A stretch of 64,000 nt of DNA from Paroceanicella profunda (GTDB lineage Bacteria; Pseudomonadota; Alphaproteobacteria; Rhodobacterales; Rhodobacteraceae). This document shows, one piece after another, positions 16,486-25,305 of the stretch. Position numbers and translations under genes: made by a program. The notes beneath the pieces are model-generated. The model did no database searches and was not told the origin of the DNA. It worked only from the letters and a program-made list of their open reading frames with translations. The first letter of the stretch is position 1, and every line of letters starts with the position of its first letter. Location of the stretch: positions 62,001 through 126,000 of the forward strand of contig NZ_CP040820.1 of the NCBI RefSeq assembly GCF_005887635.2, given 5' to 3'.

Positions 16486-18768
16486 CTAACCCGGGCCGGC
16501 CATGTCACCCACCGGGCCGCACAGCCGCACCTCCGGCGCGGCGTCCCGCGCCCGGGCCTGCACCAGCGCGCAGGCATGCTCCCGCGACAGCGCCTCGGAG
16601 AAGAGGAAGCCCTGCACGCTGTCGCAGCCGAGCGCGTCGATCTGCGCGTTCTGCTCCTCGGTTTCCACCCCCTCGGCGGTGGTCTCCAGCACGGTGGCAT
16701 GGGCGAGATCGATGATGGCGCGCACGATCGCCGCGTCGTTCGCGGAGCGGCCGAGCGCCTGGATGAAGCTGCGGTCGATCTTGATCCGGTCCACCTCCAG
16801 GCTCTGCAGCCGGCCGAGGTTGGAGAATCCGGTGCCGAAATCGTCGATCACCAGCCGCACGCCCATGCGCCGCAGCACCTGCAGGGTTTCGGCATGCACG
16901 CCCGGCGAATCGATCATCGCGCTCTCGGTGAGTTCGAGCTCCAGCCGCTCCGCAGGCAGGCCGGCGTTCCCCATCAGCTCCGCGAGGCGGCTGGCGTAGC
17001 TCGGGTCGCGCAGTTCCAGCGCCGAGACGTTCACCGAGATGGTGAGCCCCGGCCAGCCCGCCGCGGTGCGGCAGGCCTCCGCCATCACCCAGCCGCCGAT
17101 CTCCTCGATCAGCCCGATGTCCTCGGCGATCGGGATGAACACCTCCGGTGAGATCGCCCCCCGCTCCGGGTGGTTCCAGCGCAACAGCGCCTCGAATCCG
17201 GTGAGCACGCGGCTGCGTGTCGCGAAGATCGGCTGGTAGTAGACGGCCAGTTGCCCGCCCGCGCGCAGGGCGGCGCGCAGGTCCGTCTCGATGCGGCGGC
17301 GCTCCTGCAGCAGGGCGTCCATGTCCTGCGTGTAGACCACGCACCGGTTGCGGCCGAGCGACTTGGCCCGGTACAGCGCCACATCGGCCCGGCGCACCAG
17401 TTCGTTGCGCCCGGGGCCGCCGCTCCAGGCGATCGCGTAGCCGATGCTCACCCCGATGAACACCTGATTGCCCTCGATGGAGAAGGGCTCGCGGGCCGAA
17501 TCGACGATCCGCTCGCACAGGTGCAGCACATGCGCCTCCTCCGTCACGCCCGCCATCACGATGGCGAATTCATCGCCGCCGAACCGGGCCACGGTGTCCG
17601 TCTCGCGGATGAGGCGTTGCAGGCGGTTGCCGACCTCCTGGATCAGCCGGTCGCCGGCGGGGTGGCCCAGCGTGTCGTTCACCCGCTTGAAATGGTCGAG
17701 GTCGACGTAGAGCAGCGCCGTTCCGCCGGGGCCGGAGAGGCTGCTCCGCAGCGCACGTTCCAGGCGCGTGACGAACATCGCGCGGTTGGGCAGGCCGGTC
17801 AGCGTGTCATGCAGCGCCATGTAATGCATCCGGGCCTCCGTGGCGCTCAGCGCGGCCGAGCGGCGGTAGAGCAGCCAGAGAAACAGGCACAGGCCCAGAA
17901 TGGCGATGGCGCAGAGCCCGGCGAGCACCGGCATCAGGTTGCGGAACACCGCCTGGCCCGGCAGCATGGGCCGCCAGGTGAAGTAGCCCAGGGTGGTGCC
18001 CCCGTCATCGGCAAGGGCGAAGCTCTGCAGGCCGCTCGCGATGCCGGAGGTATCGGTCACGAAACCCAGGTCGCGGAACAGGTAACGCTCGCCCAGGTTC
18101 TCCAGGAAGCTGCCATCGAGGTATCGCACCGCGACGTGGACGAATTCCTGCCCCAACGGCTCCCCGATCGTGCCGGTATCCGAAATCACCGGCTTCGCGC
18201 TGACGATCGCCGGATGGCCGCGCACGATCGCGAGATCGGAGGCGCCGACACTGTCCATCTTCTCGCCGATGTCGGAGGGGTCGGCCTTGCGGCGCAGGGC
18301 GCGCACCGCCTCGACCAGCGGCAGGACCTCGGCGGCGACGCCGGAGAACACCTGCGGCGGCAGCCGCCGGGTGCCCTCGGAGGCGAAGACCGGCCGGTTC
18401 TCCGGGTCGAGGACATAGACGGAATCATGCCCGAAATACGTGCTCAGCCAGCTTCCGAGGTTCCCGTCGATCCATTCGACATCGGTGCCGTCGCGCAGCT
18501 TCAGCACCGAATCGTCCCAGAACGTGACACTCTCCTGCTCATGGGCGATCGCCTCGGTCATGTCGGTCACGGCCATGTTGAACAGGCGGCGCTGGCCTTC
18601 CGTCGCGAAGCGGTCCGCCTCGCGCGTGGACCAGACGAGCAGCAGAACGGCTGCCGCGCTGACAATTGCAGCGAGGATGAGGGTGGGCACCACCCGCCCG
18701 AAGATGAACCCCCGGGTACTGAACTGGTTTTGCCCCGGTTCCGGGGCCGGCTCATTTCCCGCCGTCAC
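16486..18768 (-). CDS. CHASE4-GGDEF-EAL cyclic-di-GMP enzyme
   Basis: 760 residues from the GTG at 18768, which has AAAGGA six bases upstream (an earlier GTG at 18789 lacks one). Order: short cytoplasmic N-terminus, transmembrane helix about 22-45, a periplasmic CHASE4 sensor containing VTFWDDSV, a second helix about 270-290, then GGDEF and EAL domains. The cyclase site is intact (RFGGDEF). The phosphodiesterase residues are also present: EALLRW, NVS, LTESAM, IDDFGTG, IKIDRSF, AEGVETEEQ and VQGF. It can therefore make and break c-di-GMP in response to an external signal. No dedicated partner adjoins it. Confidence 0.92.
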   Translation of the reverse strand: MTAGNEPAPEPGQNQFSTRGFIFGRVVPTLILAAIVSAAAVLLLVWSTREADRFATEGQRRLFNMAVTDMTEAIAHEQESVTFWDDSVLKLRDGTDVEWIDGNLGSWLSTYFGHDSVYVLDPENRPVFASEGTRRLPPQVFSGVAAEVLPLVEAVRALRRKADPSDIGEKMDSVGASDLAIVRGHPAIVSAKPVISDTGTIGEPLGQEFVHVAVRYLDGSFLENLGERYLFRDLGFVTDTSGIASGLQSFALADDGGTTLGYFTWRPMLPGQAVFRNLMPVLAGLCAIAILGLCLFLWLLYRRSAALSATEARMHYMALHDTLTGLPNRAMFVTRLERALRSSLSGPGGTALLYVDLDHFKRVNDTLGHPAGDRLIQEVGNRLQRLIRETDTVARFGGDEFAIVMAGVTEEAHVLHLCERIVDSAREPFSIEGNQVFIGVSIGYAIAWSGGPGRNELVRRADVALYRAKSLGRNRCVVYTQDMDALLQERRRIETDLRAALRAGGQLAVYYQPIFATRSRVLTGFEALLRWNHPERGAISPEVFIPIAEDIGLIEEIGGWVMAEACRTAAGWPGLTISVNVSALELRDPSYASRLAELMGNAGLPAERLELELTESAMIDSPGVHAETLQVLRRMGVRLVIDDFGTGFSNLGRLQSLEVDRIKIDRSFIQALGRSANDAAIVRAIIDLAHATVLETTAEGVETEEQNAQIDALGCDSVQGFLFSEALSREHACALVQARARDAAPEVRLCGPVGDMAGPG

Positions 18769-18848
18769 GTTCGTTCCTTTCCGGGTCACACGCCATGAGA
18801 AACCCGCAGCGGTCGCTCGGATTTAGCACAGTTGCAGCCAGCACACCC

Positions 18849-19490
18849 TCAATGCGCGAAACCAGTGAACAAATTGTCAGCAGGTGTGGCCGCTTCGAGC
18901 CGTTCAAGCGCGGCGGCGAGCAGGTTCTGCGCCTCGGCGCGCAGGTCCCGGTCCAGCGGCGCGGGTTCGCGCGCCGCAAGTGGGACCGCCTTGGAGATGT
19001 GCAGCAGCAGGGCGGCGGCGGCGGCGCGGCGCGGCGCGGGCAGGCCCGGGGCCCGCGCCGCGAGCATGGCGTTCACGTGGCCGCGCATTAGCGCGCGCAG
19101 GTGCAGGCGGCGGTCGACCGCGTCGCGGCTCGCGTCGAGCAGGGCGAGGGCCACCGCCCGGTCCTCGCCCAGGTCGGTCATCAGCGCCACCCATTGCGCC
19201 GCGAGCTCCGGCGCGGAGAGGCCGGCGCTGCGTGCGGCGAGCGCGCCGAGGTCCGCGTCCACCCGCTCGGCATAGCGCGACAGCAGCGCATCGGCGAGCG
19301 CGGATTTCTCCGGGAAGAAGCGGTAGAGCGAGCCCACCGCGGTTCCGGAACTCCGCGCGATCTCGCTCATCGTCGCGCCGGCGTAGCCCTTCTGCGCAAA
19401 GATCTGCGCGGCAGCGGAGAGGATGGCCTCCACCCGTTCGCGCCCCCTGCGCCGTTTCGGGGCAACTGCCATTGACTTCGGGGCGGACAT
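18849..19490 (-). CDS. TetR-family transcriptional regulator
   Basis: About 213 residues. The N-terminal helix-turn-helix is clear (RVEAILSAAAQIFAQKGY then ATMSEIARSSGTAVGSLYRF), followed by an Ala-rich helical ligand-binding domain. The start is uncertain: ATG at 19490 is taken, but a GTG at 19496 and an ATG at 19472 are also in frame and none has a strong ribosome site. It is divergent from an isochorismatase-fold gene, and a perfect 8-bp dyad lies 16 bp upstream, so autoregulation plus control of the divergent genes is likely. The inducer is unknown. Confidence 0.88.
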   Translation of the reverse strand: MSAPKSMAVAPKRRRGRERVEAILSAAAQIFAQKGYAGATMSEIARSSGTAVGSLYRFFPEKSALADALLSRYAERVDADLGALAARSAGLSAPELAAQWVALMTDLGEDRAVALALLDASRDAVDRRLHLRALMRGHVNAMLAARAPGLPAPRRAAAAALLLHISKAVPLAAREPAPLDRDLRAEAQNLLAAALERLEAATPADNLFTGFAH

Positions 19491-19505
19491 CCTCACCTAT
19501 TCCGC

Positions 19506-19527
19506 TATGCGAGACTTTCCTCGCATA
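19506..19527. promoter_or_regulatory. TetR operator candidate
   Basis: TATGCGAG and CTCGCATA form a perfect 8-bp inverted repeat around a 6-bp spacer, directly upstream of the TetR gene and in the divergent promoter region. Size and position fit a TetR dimer site. Confidence 0.65.
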
Positions 19528-19607
19528 ACACCCTCTCCGCGACCTGTCATCCGCCATGACACGGCCATCCGCATCGGGCTCCGCGGCCCGCGCTCCAAGG
19601 TTCCAGC

Positions 19608-20180
19608 ATGATCACACTTGCCCCCGCCGCCACCGCCCTCGTCCTGATCGACCTGCAGGAAGGCATCCTCGGGATGCCGCTGGCACCGCGCTCCGGCGCC
19701 GAGGTGCTGGCGGCGGGGCGGGAGATGGCCGCGCGGTTCCGCGCCGCGGGGGCGCCGGTGGTGCTGGTGCGCGTCGGCTGGGCGGCGGACTTCGCCGATG
19801 CCCCGCCCCGCGCCGTCGACCAGCCGATGCAACTGCCCCGGGGCGGGCTGCCGGAGAGCTGGTCCGCGCTCGCCGAGGGGCTGGCGCAGCCCGGCGACAT
19901 TCTGGTGACCAAGCGGCACTGGGGCGCCTTCCACGGCACCGACCTGGACCTGCAGCTCCGGCGGCGCGGCGTGCGCAGCATCGTCCTGGGCGGGATCGCG
20001 ACGAATTTCGGTGTCGAATCCACCGCGCGCGCCGCCTGGGAGCATGGCTATGACGTGGTGCTGGCCGAGGACCTGTGCACCAGCGCCGCCGCGGAGCTGC
20101 ACGAGATGAGCGTCACCCGCATCCTGCCGCGCATTGCCCGGGTGTCTGCCGCCGCCGGGGTCCGGCTGGCGGCGGCGTGA
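19608..20180 (+). CDS. Isochorismatase-fold protein lacking the catalytic cysteine
   Basis: 190 residues of the isochorismatase-like hydrolase fold. Asp15 (LVLIDLQEG) and Lys102 (VTKRHWGAF) of the triad are present, but the position normally held by cysteine is Gly135 (IATNFGVESTAR). In true isochorismatases such as EntB/PhzD this Cys is also absent, and a Gly-bearing subfamily of unassigned hydrolases is common, so the protein may still be active with non-amide chemistry. It is divergent from a TetR regulator and followed at once by an AbrB-type membrane protein, which suggests a small regulated operon. Function beyond the fold is unknown. Confidence 0.8.
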   Translation: MITLAPAATALVLIDLQEGILGMPLAPRSGAEVLAAGREMAARFRAAGAPVVLVRVGWAADFADAPPRAVDQPMQLPRGGLPESWSALAEGLAQPGDILVTKRHWGAFHGTDLDLQLRRRGVRSIVLGGIATNFGVESTARAAWEHGYDVVLAEDLCTSAAAELHEMSVTRILPRIARVSAAAGVRLAAA

Positions 20181-20188
20181 GGCCGGGG

Positions 20189-21304
20189 ATGACCGGCGGC
20201 GCCACGCCTCCCCCTCCCGCCTCGCGGCTGGCCCGCCAGCCGCTGGCGGCGCAGATGCTCCTGCTGGTGCTGCTGTCGGTGGCGGTGGTGGCACTGATGG
20301 AGCTGCTGCACCTGCCCGCAGCCCTGCTGCTGGGCCCGATGATCGCGGCCATCGTGATGGCCTCCGGCGAGGGGCGGGTGCGGATTCCGCGGCTGCCCTT
20401 CCAGCTGGCGCAGGGGGTGATCGGCTGCATGATCGCCCGGGTGATCAGCCCGGACACGCTCTCCGAGGTGCTGGCGGACTGGCCGATCTTCCTCGCCGGC
20501 GTGGTTTCGGTGATCGCGGCCAGCGCGATCCTCGGCTGGCTCCTCGCGCGGGCGCAGGTGTTGCCGGGCACCACGGCGGTCTGGGGCTCGGCGCCCGGGG
20601 CGGCCTCGGCCATGGTGTTCATGGCCGAGGCGCATGGGGCCGACGTGCGGCTGGTTGCCTTCATGCAATACCTGCGCGTGGTGCTGGTGGCCGCCGCGGC
20701 CTCCGGCGTGGCGCGGATCTGGATCGGGGCCAGCGGCGGGGCGCCAGCGCCCGAATGGTTCCCCGAAACGGACTGGCTCGCCCTGGCGCAGACCCTCGCG
20801 CTCGCCTGGGGCTGCGTGGCGGTCTCGGTGGTGCTGCGCTTTCCCTCCGGCCCGTTCCTGCTGCCGCTGGTGCTGGGCGTGGCGCTGCAGGCCTTCGGGC
20901 TGATCCGGATCGAGCTGCCGCTCTGGCTGCTGGCGGGAAGCTATGCGCTGGTGGGCTGGAGCATCGGGCTGCGCTTCACCCGGACCATCCTGCGCCACGC
21001 GATGCGCGCCCTGCCGCGGCTGGTCGCCTCCATCCTGCTGCTGCTGGCCATCTGCGGCGGCTTCGCGGCGGTGCTGGTGGTGTTCGCCGGGGTCGATCCG
21101 CTCACCGCCTATCTCGCCACCAGCCCCGGCGGCGCGGATTCGGTGGCGATCATCGCCGCGTCGAGCGAGGCGGAGGTGGACGTGCCCTTCGTGATGGCCA
21201 TGCAGACCACGCGGTTCCTGGTGGTGCTCGTCACCGGCCCGGCGCTGGCGCGGATCATCGCGCGCATGGTGACCCGGCGCCTCGCGGCCGCCGACGCAGG
21301 CTGA
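20189..21304 (+). CDS. AbrB-family membrane protein (putative transporter)
   Basis: 371 residues, nearly all hydrophobic, with two similar halves each carrying a Gly/Pro-containing loop (LLGPMIAAIVMASGEG and the later FLLPLVLGVALQAFG). This matches the AbrB_dup membrane family, often misnamed AbrB regulator or ammonia monooxygenase; transport is suspected but unproved. SPGGADSVAIIAAS and GSAPGAASAMVFMAE are typical internal motifs of the two halves. An ATG at 20189 is used; a GTG at 20177 overlapping the previous stop would add four residues. It is cotranscribed with the isochorismatase-fold gene under the divergent TetR regulator. Confidence 0.82.
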   Translation: MTGGATPPPPASRLARQPLAAQMLLLVLLSVAVVALMELLHLPAALLLGPMIAAIVMASGEGRVRIPRLPFQLAQGVIGCMIARVISPDTLSEVLADWPIFLAGVVSVIAASAILGWLLARAQVLPGTTAVWGSAPGAASAMVFMAEAHGADVRLVAFMQYLRVVLVAAAASGVARIWIGASGGAPAPEWFPETDWLALAQTLALAWGCVAVSVVLRFPSGPFLLPLVLGVALQAFGLIRIELPLWLLAGSYALVGWSIGLRFTRTILRHAMRALPRLVASILLLLAICGGFAAVLVVFAGVDPLTAYLATSPGGADSVAIIAASSEAEVDVPFVMAMQTTRFLVVLVTGPALARIIARMVTRRLAAADAG

Positions 21305-21362
21305 CACCGGGCGCTCGCGCGGGAGGAGAGGCCCGCCCCGCAGGGGCGAGGGCCGACGAACT

Positions 21363-21383
21363 CCCCTCCCGCCCCGGGAGGGG
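21363..21383. terminator. Hairpin after the AbrB-type gene
   Basis: A perfect 9-bp stem (CCCCTCCCG / CGGGAGGGG) with a three-base loop, 58 bp past the membrane protein stop and between convergent transcription units. Confidence 0.4.
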
Positions 21384-21507
21384 ATGAGGAGGGCCTTCCC
21401 CGCGATGGTCCCGGGCTCGATGGGGGGAGGCGGCGCCCCGGCCGGCGTGGTGCGGTCCGCGCGGGCGTGGCAGAGACGGCCCCTCCGCGCGGCCCGCCGC
21501 GGGGGGA

Positions 21508-21531
21508 CCGGGCGGGAGCGCTCCCGCCCGG
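21508..21531 (-). terminator. 24-bp perfect palindrome after the second TRAP operon
   Basis: CCGGGCGGGAGC joined to its reverse complement lies seven bases past the DctM stop codon on the minus strand. As RNA it folds into a very stable hairpin, so it probably ends the TRAP operon transcript. There is no U tract. Confidence 0.5.
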
Positions 21532-21538
21532 CCACGGC

Positions 21539-22810
21539 TCACACGAAGGCAAGCGAGAGCGCCGGCACCAGCGTCACCAGCAGCAGCGCCACGATCAGCG
21601 CCGCGAAGAACGGCCAGCCCCGGCGCATGAACTCCGGAATCGACACGTTCGTCAGGCTGCACACCAGCAGCATCACCGTGCCCACGGGGGGCGTCAGCGT
21701 GCCCACCGACAGGTTCAGGATCATCACGATGCCGAAATGCACCGGGTCGATCCCGAGCTGCTTGACCACCGGCAGCAGCAGCGGCACCAGGATGATCATC
21801 AGCGCCGTGCCCTCGATGAACATGCCCAGCACCAGCAGCAGCACGTTCACGATGAGCAGGAACACGATCGGATTGTCGGTGAGGCCGGTGACGAACTCCG
21901 CCATGCCCACGCCGGCGCGCTCCATGGAGAAGATCCAGGCCAGCGCCGAGCTGGTCATGATCACCAGCAGCACCGCCGAGGTCTGCCGCGCCGTCTCCGA
22001 CAGGGCGGAGCCCACGTCGGCGAGGTTCATGCGCCGGTAGAGGAAGAAGCCGATCAGCAGTGTCACCACCACGGCCACGGCACCCGCCTCGGTGGGGGTG
22101 AACACCGAGAGGCGGATGCCACCGATCACCACCAGCACCAGGAACAGCGCCGGCCAGGCCAGCAGCAGCGTGCGCCCCGTCTCGGCCATGCTGGGCCGCG
22201 CGGTGCGGGTGGGCCTGTAGCCCTCGTGCCTGGCCACGAAATAGGTCGTCACCAGCAGCAGCGCCGCGCAGAGCAGCCCGGGCAGGATGCCGGCCACGAA
22301 CATCGAGCCGATGGAGACATTCGCGATCAGCCCGTAGATGATCAGCGCGATGCCCGGCGGGATGATGGGCGTGATCAGCGAGGAGGCCGCGGTGAGCGCC
22401 GCCGCCGTGCCGCGGTTGTAGCCCTCCTTCTCCATCTCCGGCACGATCATCCGGCACATCATGCCGGCATCCGCCAGGTTGGAGGCCGAGAGCCCGCCCA
22501 TCAGCGTGGAGAGCATCACGTTGGTGAGGCCGAGCCCGCCGGTGAAGCGGCCCACCAGCAGGTCCGCCACCTTCAGCAGCCGCTCGGCGATGCCGGTGGA
22601 GCCCAGCAGCGTGCCCAGCAGCACGAAGAAGGGAATGGCCAGCAGCGAGGCGTTCTGCGTCGGCGCGATGATGCGCTGCACGGCAATCTGCAGCGGCATG
22701 GAGGCGAAGAACACGAAGTAGATCAGCACTGCCGCGAACATCGCGAGGTAGAGCCGCATGTTCAGCGCGAACAGGCCGAACATGATGGGGATGATTACAA
22801 ACCAGGTCAT
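21539..22810 (-). CDS. TRAP transporter large permease subunit (DctM family), second system
   Basis: 423 residues with repeated long hydrophobic helices. DctM signatures are MGGLSASNLADAGMM, LITPIIPPGIALIIYG and SVGTLTPPVGTVML. The ATG at 22810 overlaps the small-subunit stop (ATGA), showing translational coupling. It is the last gene of a dctP-Q-M set and is followed by a strong palindromic hairpin. The adjacent GntR regulator and the nearby hexuronate/galactonate operon suggest that this system imports the sugar acid broken down there (inference from context). Confidence 0.93.
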   Translation of the reverse strand: MTWFVIIPIMFGLFALNMRLYLAMFAAVLIYFVFFASMPLQIAVQRIIAPTQNASLLAIPFFVLLGTLLGSTGIAERLLKVADLLVGRFTGGLGLTNVMLSTLMGGLSASNLADAGMMCRMIVPEMEKEGYNRGTAAALTAASSLITPIIPPGIALIIYGLIANVSIGSMFVAGILPGLLCAALLLVTTYFVARHEGYRPTRTARPSMAETGRTLLLAWPALFLVLVVIGGIRLSVFTPTEAGAVAVVVTLLIGFFLYRRMNLADVGSALSETARQTSAVLLVIMTSSALAWIFSMERAGVGMAEFVTGLTDNPIVFLLIVNVLLLVLGMFIEGTALMIILVPLLLPVVKQLGIDPVHFGIVMILNLSVGTLTPPVGTVMLLVCSLTNVSIPEFMRRGWPFFAALIVALLLVTLVPALSLAFV

Positions 22811-23280
22811 TCGGTGTCAGCCCCTCCGGCGACGATACGGGCCTTGCGCACCAGCGCGGCGATCACGAAGAGCGCGATGCCCGCGGCCCCCACGGTGAGC
22901 GCGATGTCGAGCCAGAACCAGGAGATGCGCAGGATCTGGGTGGACTTGTACTTCGCGGATCCCGCCAGCTCCCAGGACAGCCAGCCCATGGCGCCGAGCA
23001 GCCCCAGCGAGGCCAGCCCCACCACGATGCCGACCAGGGCTTCCGCCCGCCGGGGCAGCACGGCGACGATGAAATCGATGGTCAGGTGCTGCTTGTCGCG
23101 CTCGCAGGCAATGGCCCCGATCATCACGATCCAGACCATCAGCAGGCCCGAGATCTCCTCGGTCCATTGCAGCGGCGCGCCGGCGATGTAGCGCATGCCC
23201 ACCGAGGCGACCGTGGTGCCCACCAGGACGACGAGCAGCAGCGAGGCGACGAGAACCGCCAGCTGTCCGATATACTTCAT
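22807..23280 (-). CDS. TRAP transporter small permease subunit (DctQ family), second system
   Basis: 157 residues with four hydrophobic segments (about 5-28, 44-60, 80-103 and 125-146). LQWTEEISGLLMVWIVMIG near residues 37-55 is the conserved DctQ stretch. It is separated from the solute-binding protein gene by 72 bp containing a strong hairpin, and overlaps the large permease gene by 4 bp. That arrangement allows more binding protein than membrane subunits to be made. Confidence 0.9.
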   Translation of the reverse strand: MKYIGQLAVLVASLLLVVLVGTTVASVGMRYIAGAPLQWTEEISGLLMVWIVMIGAIACERDKQHLTIDFIVAVLPRRAEALVGIVVGLASLGLLGAMGWLSWELAGSAKYKSTQILRISWFWLDIALTVGAAGIALFVIAALVRKARIVAGGADTE

Positions 23281-23307
23281 GGAATTATCCGATCGTTGAA
23301 GGAAAAC

Positions 23308-23331
23308 GGGCGGGCCCGGCAGGGCCCGCCC
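23308..23331 (-). terminator. Intercistronic attenuator hairpin between dctP and dctQ
   Basis: A perfect 10-bp GC stem (GGGCGGGCCC / GGGCCCGCCC) with a 4-base loop. Read on the minus strand it is followed by GTTTTCC, a short U run. It lies 22 bp after the solute-binding protein stop and should partially terminate or stabilise the upstream message. Confidence 0.65.
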
Positions 23332-23352
23332 GGAGCGGTCTCAGCGGAGCGC

Positions 23353-24327
23353 TCAGTCCTTGAGCTGGGCCTGGATCTCCTCGTAGAGGCCCTCGGACCA
23401 CTCGGGGAATTCCTTGTAGACGGCCATGGCCTTCTCGCGGAACGGGGCGATGTCCGGGTAGATCACGGTCACGCCCTGGGCCTTCATGTCCTCGATGATC
23501 TTCTCGTCCTGCGAGGCGGCGAGCTCCTGGCTGTAGAGGCCGGCCTGGTAGCCGGTGTCATGCAGCATCTGCACCACTGCGGGGTCCAGGGTGGAGAAGA
23601 ACGCCTCTCCCCCCAGCCACAGCGAGGTGTTGTTGAGGTAGGAGATCATCGAGAGATACTTGGCCTGCTCGTGCAGCTTCTGGCCGTAGAGCACCGGCAG
23701 CGGGTTCTCCACGCCGTCGATCACGCCCTGGGTGAGCGCGGGATACACGTCGCCCAGCGGCATCGGGGTGGGCGTGCCGCCCATCGCCTCGATGGCGCGG
23801 ATCTGCATGATGTTGTTGGGGGTGCGGATCTTCATCCCCTCCAGGTCGGCCGGGGTCTCCACCGGCTTGTTCGCCAGAAGCTGGCGCGTGCCGTAGAGGT
23901 AGTTGTTGATCACGATGTGCACGCCCTTCTCGCGCAGCTCGGCGTCCTTCTGCTTGAACCAGTCGCTGCCGTAGATGTTGAAGAGCTGCTGCGGGCTGTC
24001 CGTCAGATAGGGGCCGAAGAGGATGCCCAGGTCCGGGTCGTAATCGGTGAGGAAGCCCACGTCGGCGATGGTCACCACGTTCACGCCCAGCAGGGCCTGT
24101 TCGATCACGTCCTGCTTCGCGCCAAGCTGCGAGGACGGGTAGAGCTCCAGCTCCACGTCGCCGCCGGAGGCCTCGTGCACGAGGTCCTTCCAGCGGTGCA
24201 TCACCATGTCCACCGGCTCGCCCGGGTTGTTCTCATAGGCGACCTTGAGGGTCACGCTCTGGGCGAAGGCCGGTGCGGCAAGCACGGCAAGCGCTGCGGT
24301 GGCAAGGCCGAATGCGAAAGATTTCAT
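23353..24327 (-). CDS. TRAP transporter solute-binding protein (DctP family), second system
   Basis: 324 residues from the ATG at 24327, with GGGAGGAACC upstream; the open frame extends further but without support. The signal peptide ends near LAAPAFAQ. The mature protein shows LYPSSQLGAKQDVIEQALLG, KPVETPADLEGMKIRTPNN with the ligand Arg, and GGTPTPMPLGDVYPALTQGV. Binding proteins of this subtype often take sugar acids such as uronates or aldonates. The neighbouring GntR genes and the galactonate-type operon fit that, but the ligand is not proved by sequence. Confidence 0.93.
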   Translation of the reverse strand: MKSFAFGLATAALAVLAAPAFAQSVTLKVAYENNPGEPVDMVMHRWKDLVHEASGGDVELELYPSSQLGAKQDVIEQALLGVNVVTIADVGFLTDYDPDLGILFGPYLTDSPQQLFNIYGSDWFKQKDAELREKGVHIVINNYLYGTRQLLANKPVETPADLEGMKIRTPNNIMQIRAIEAMGGTPTPMPLGDVYPALTQGVIDGVENPLPVLYGQKLHEQAKYLSMISYLNNTSLWLGGEAFFSTLDPAVVQMLHDTGYQAGLYSQELAASQDEKIIEDMKAQGVTVIYPDIAPFREKAMAVYKEFPEWSEGLYEEIQAQLKD

Positions 24328-24471
24328 AAGGTTCCTCCCGAAGGGATGGTCGTGTGTTGGCTCGAGGCCGGGCACGGGGCCCGGTCGCCCGCCGGAACCC
24401 CTGCACGCAGGCGCCCCGGGCGGGAGTGTTGCGCGCCTGACGGGCGGTCGGGCGCGATGGCGGGCCGGCAG

Positions 24472-24493
24472 GCCCCGGCGCGGGGGCCGGGGC
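24472..24493 (-). terminator. Hairpin between the GntR gene and the TRAP operon
   Basis: GCCCCGGC and GCCGGGGC form an 8-bp stem with a 6-base loop, 57 bp past the end of the GntR gene on the minus strand. It may separate the regulator transcript from the TRAP operon, which then would need its own promoter in 24328-24470. Confidence 0.35.
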
Positions 24494-24550
24494 ACCGGGG
24501 CGCGGACGGACGGGGCCCTGCGTCGGGCCCGCCGGATGGCACTGCGCAGC

Positions 24551-25261
24551 TCATGCGTCGCGCTCCCCCGCGGCGGGAGCAGCGGGCGCGGCGGGCTGCT
24601 GCGTGGCGAGAACCTCGCCGGAATGGTCGAAATGGGTGTTCAGCGCCTCGGCGATGCCGGCGGCATCGCGCACCCGCGCGGCGGCGATGATGCGGGCATG
24701 CTGGTCATGCGCCTGGTCGGTGTCCGGCTTCCGGGTCTTGCCGACCTCGAGGTAGAATTTCAGCGGCATCGACATCACCTGGTACATCCGCTGCACCACG
24801 GCGTTGCGCGCGCCCAGCACCAGCCCGAGGTGGAAGGCGAAATCCGCCTCCGCCGCGTCATGCGCGGTAAGGGCGGAGGCCATCCGGGCGTTCTGCACCT
24901 CCAGCGCGGCCAGCTCCGCGTCGGTGATGCCGGCGGCGATGGCCCGGGCGGCGCCGGTCTCCACGATGCGGCGGAACTCCAGCACCTCGCGGTAGGCGGA
25001 GAGCGAGCGGTCGAAATGCTGGGTGAAGGCCTCGAACATCGGCTCGAACCCCGGGGTGCGCACGCGGGCGCCGCGCTGGGTCTTCTCGATGAGGGAATAG
25101 GCCTCGAGGTAGATCATCGTCTCGCGCATCGTGTTGCGCGCCACGCCGAACCGCTCCGCGAGCTCGCGCTCGGTGGGCAACATGTCACCCGGGGCATACT
25201 GCTCGGCGATCTCGCGCCTCAGCAGCTCCAGGACGTGGCCCACGGCCGTTTTCCGACTCAT
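24551..25261 (-). CDS. FadR-type GntR transcriptional regulator
   Basis: 236 residues. The N-terminal GntR winged helix is clear (DMLPTERELAERFGVARNTM, then RETMIYLEAYSLIEK), followed by an FCD domain with metal-site residues (EADFAFHLGLVLGARN, DQHARIIAAA, NTHFDHSGEV). FCD regulators of this kind sense hexuronates and aldonates. It lies upstream of the second TRAP operon on the same strand, and a perfect dyad stands 45 bp upstream of its start, so autoregulation and control of the TRAP operon are likely. Confidence 0.9.
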   Translation of the reverse strand: MSRKTAVGHVLELLRREIAEQYAPGDMLPTERELAERFGVARNTMRETMIYLEAYSLIEKTQRGARVRTPGFEPMFEAFTQHFDRSLSAYREVLEFRRIVETGAARAIAAGITDAELAALEVQNARMASALTAHDAAEADFAFHLGLVLGARNAVVQRMYQVMSMPLKFYLEVGKTRKPDTDQAHDQHARIIAAARVRDAAGIAEALNTHFDHSGEVLATQQPAAPAAPAAGERDA

Positions 25262-25305
25262 GCCTCCGGTTCCTCCCGCAGCCGACCCGGGCAGCTTCCG
25301 TGCCT

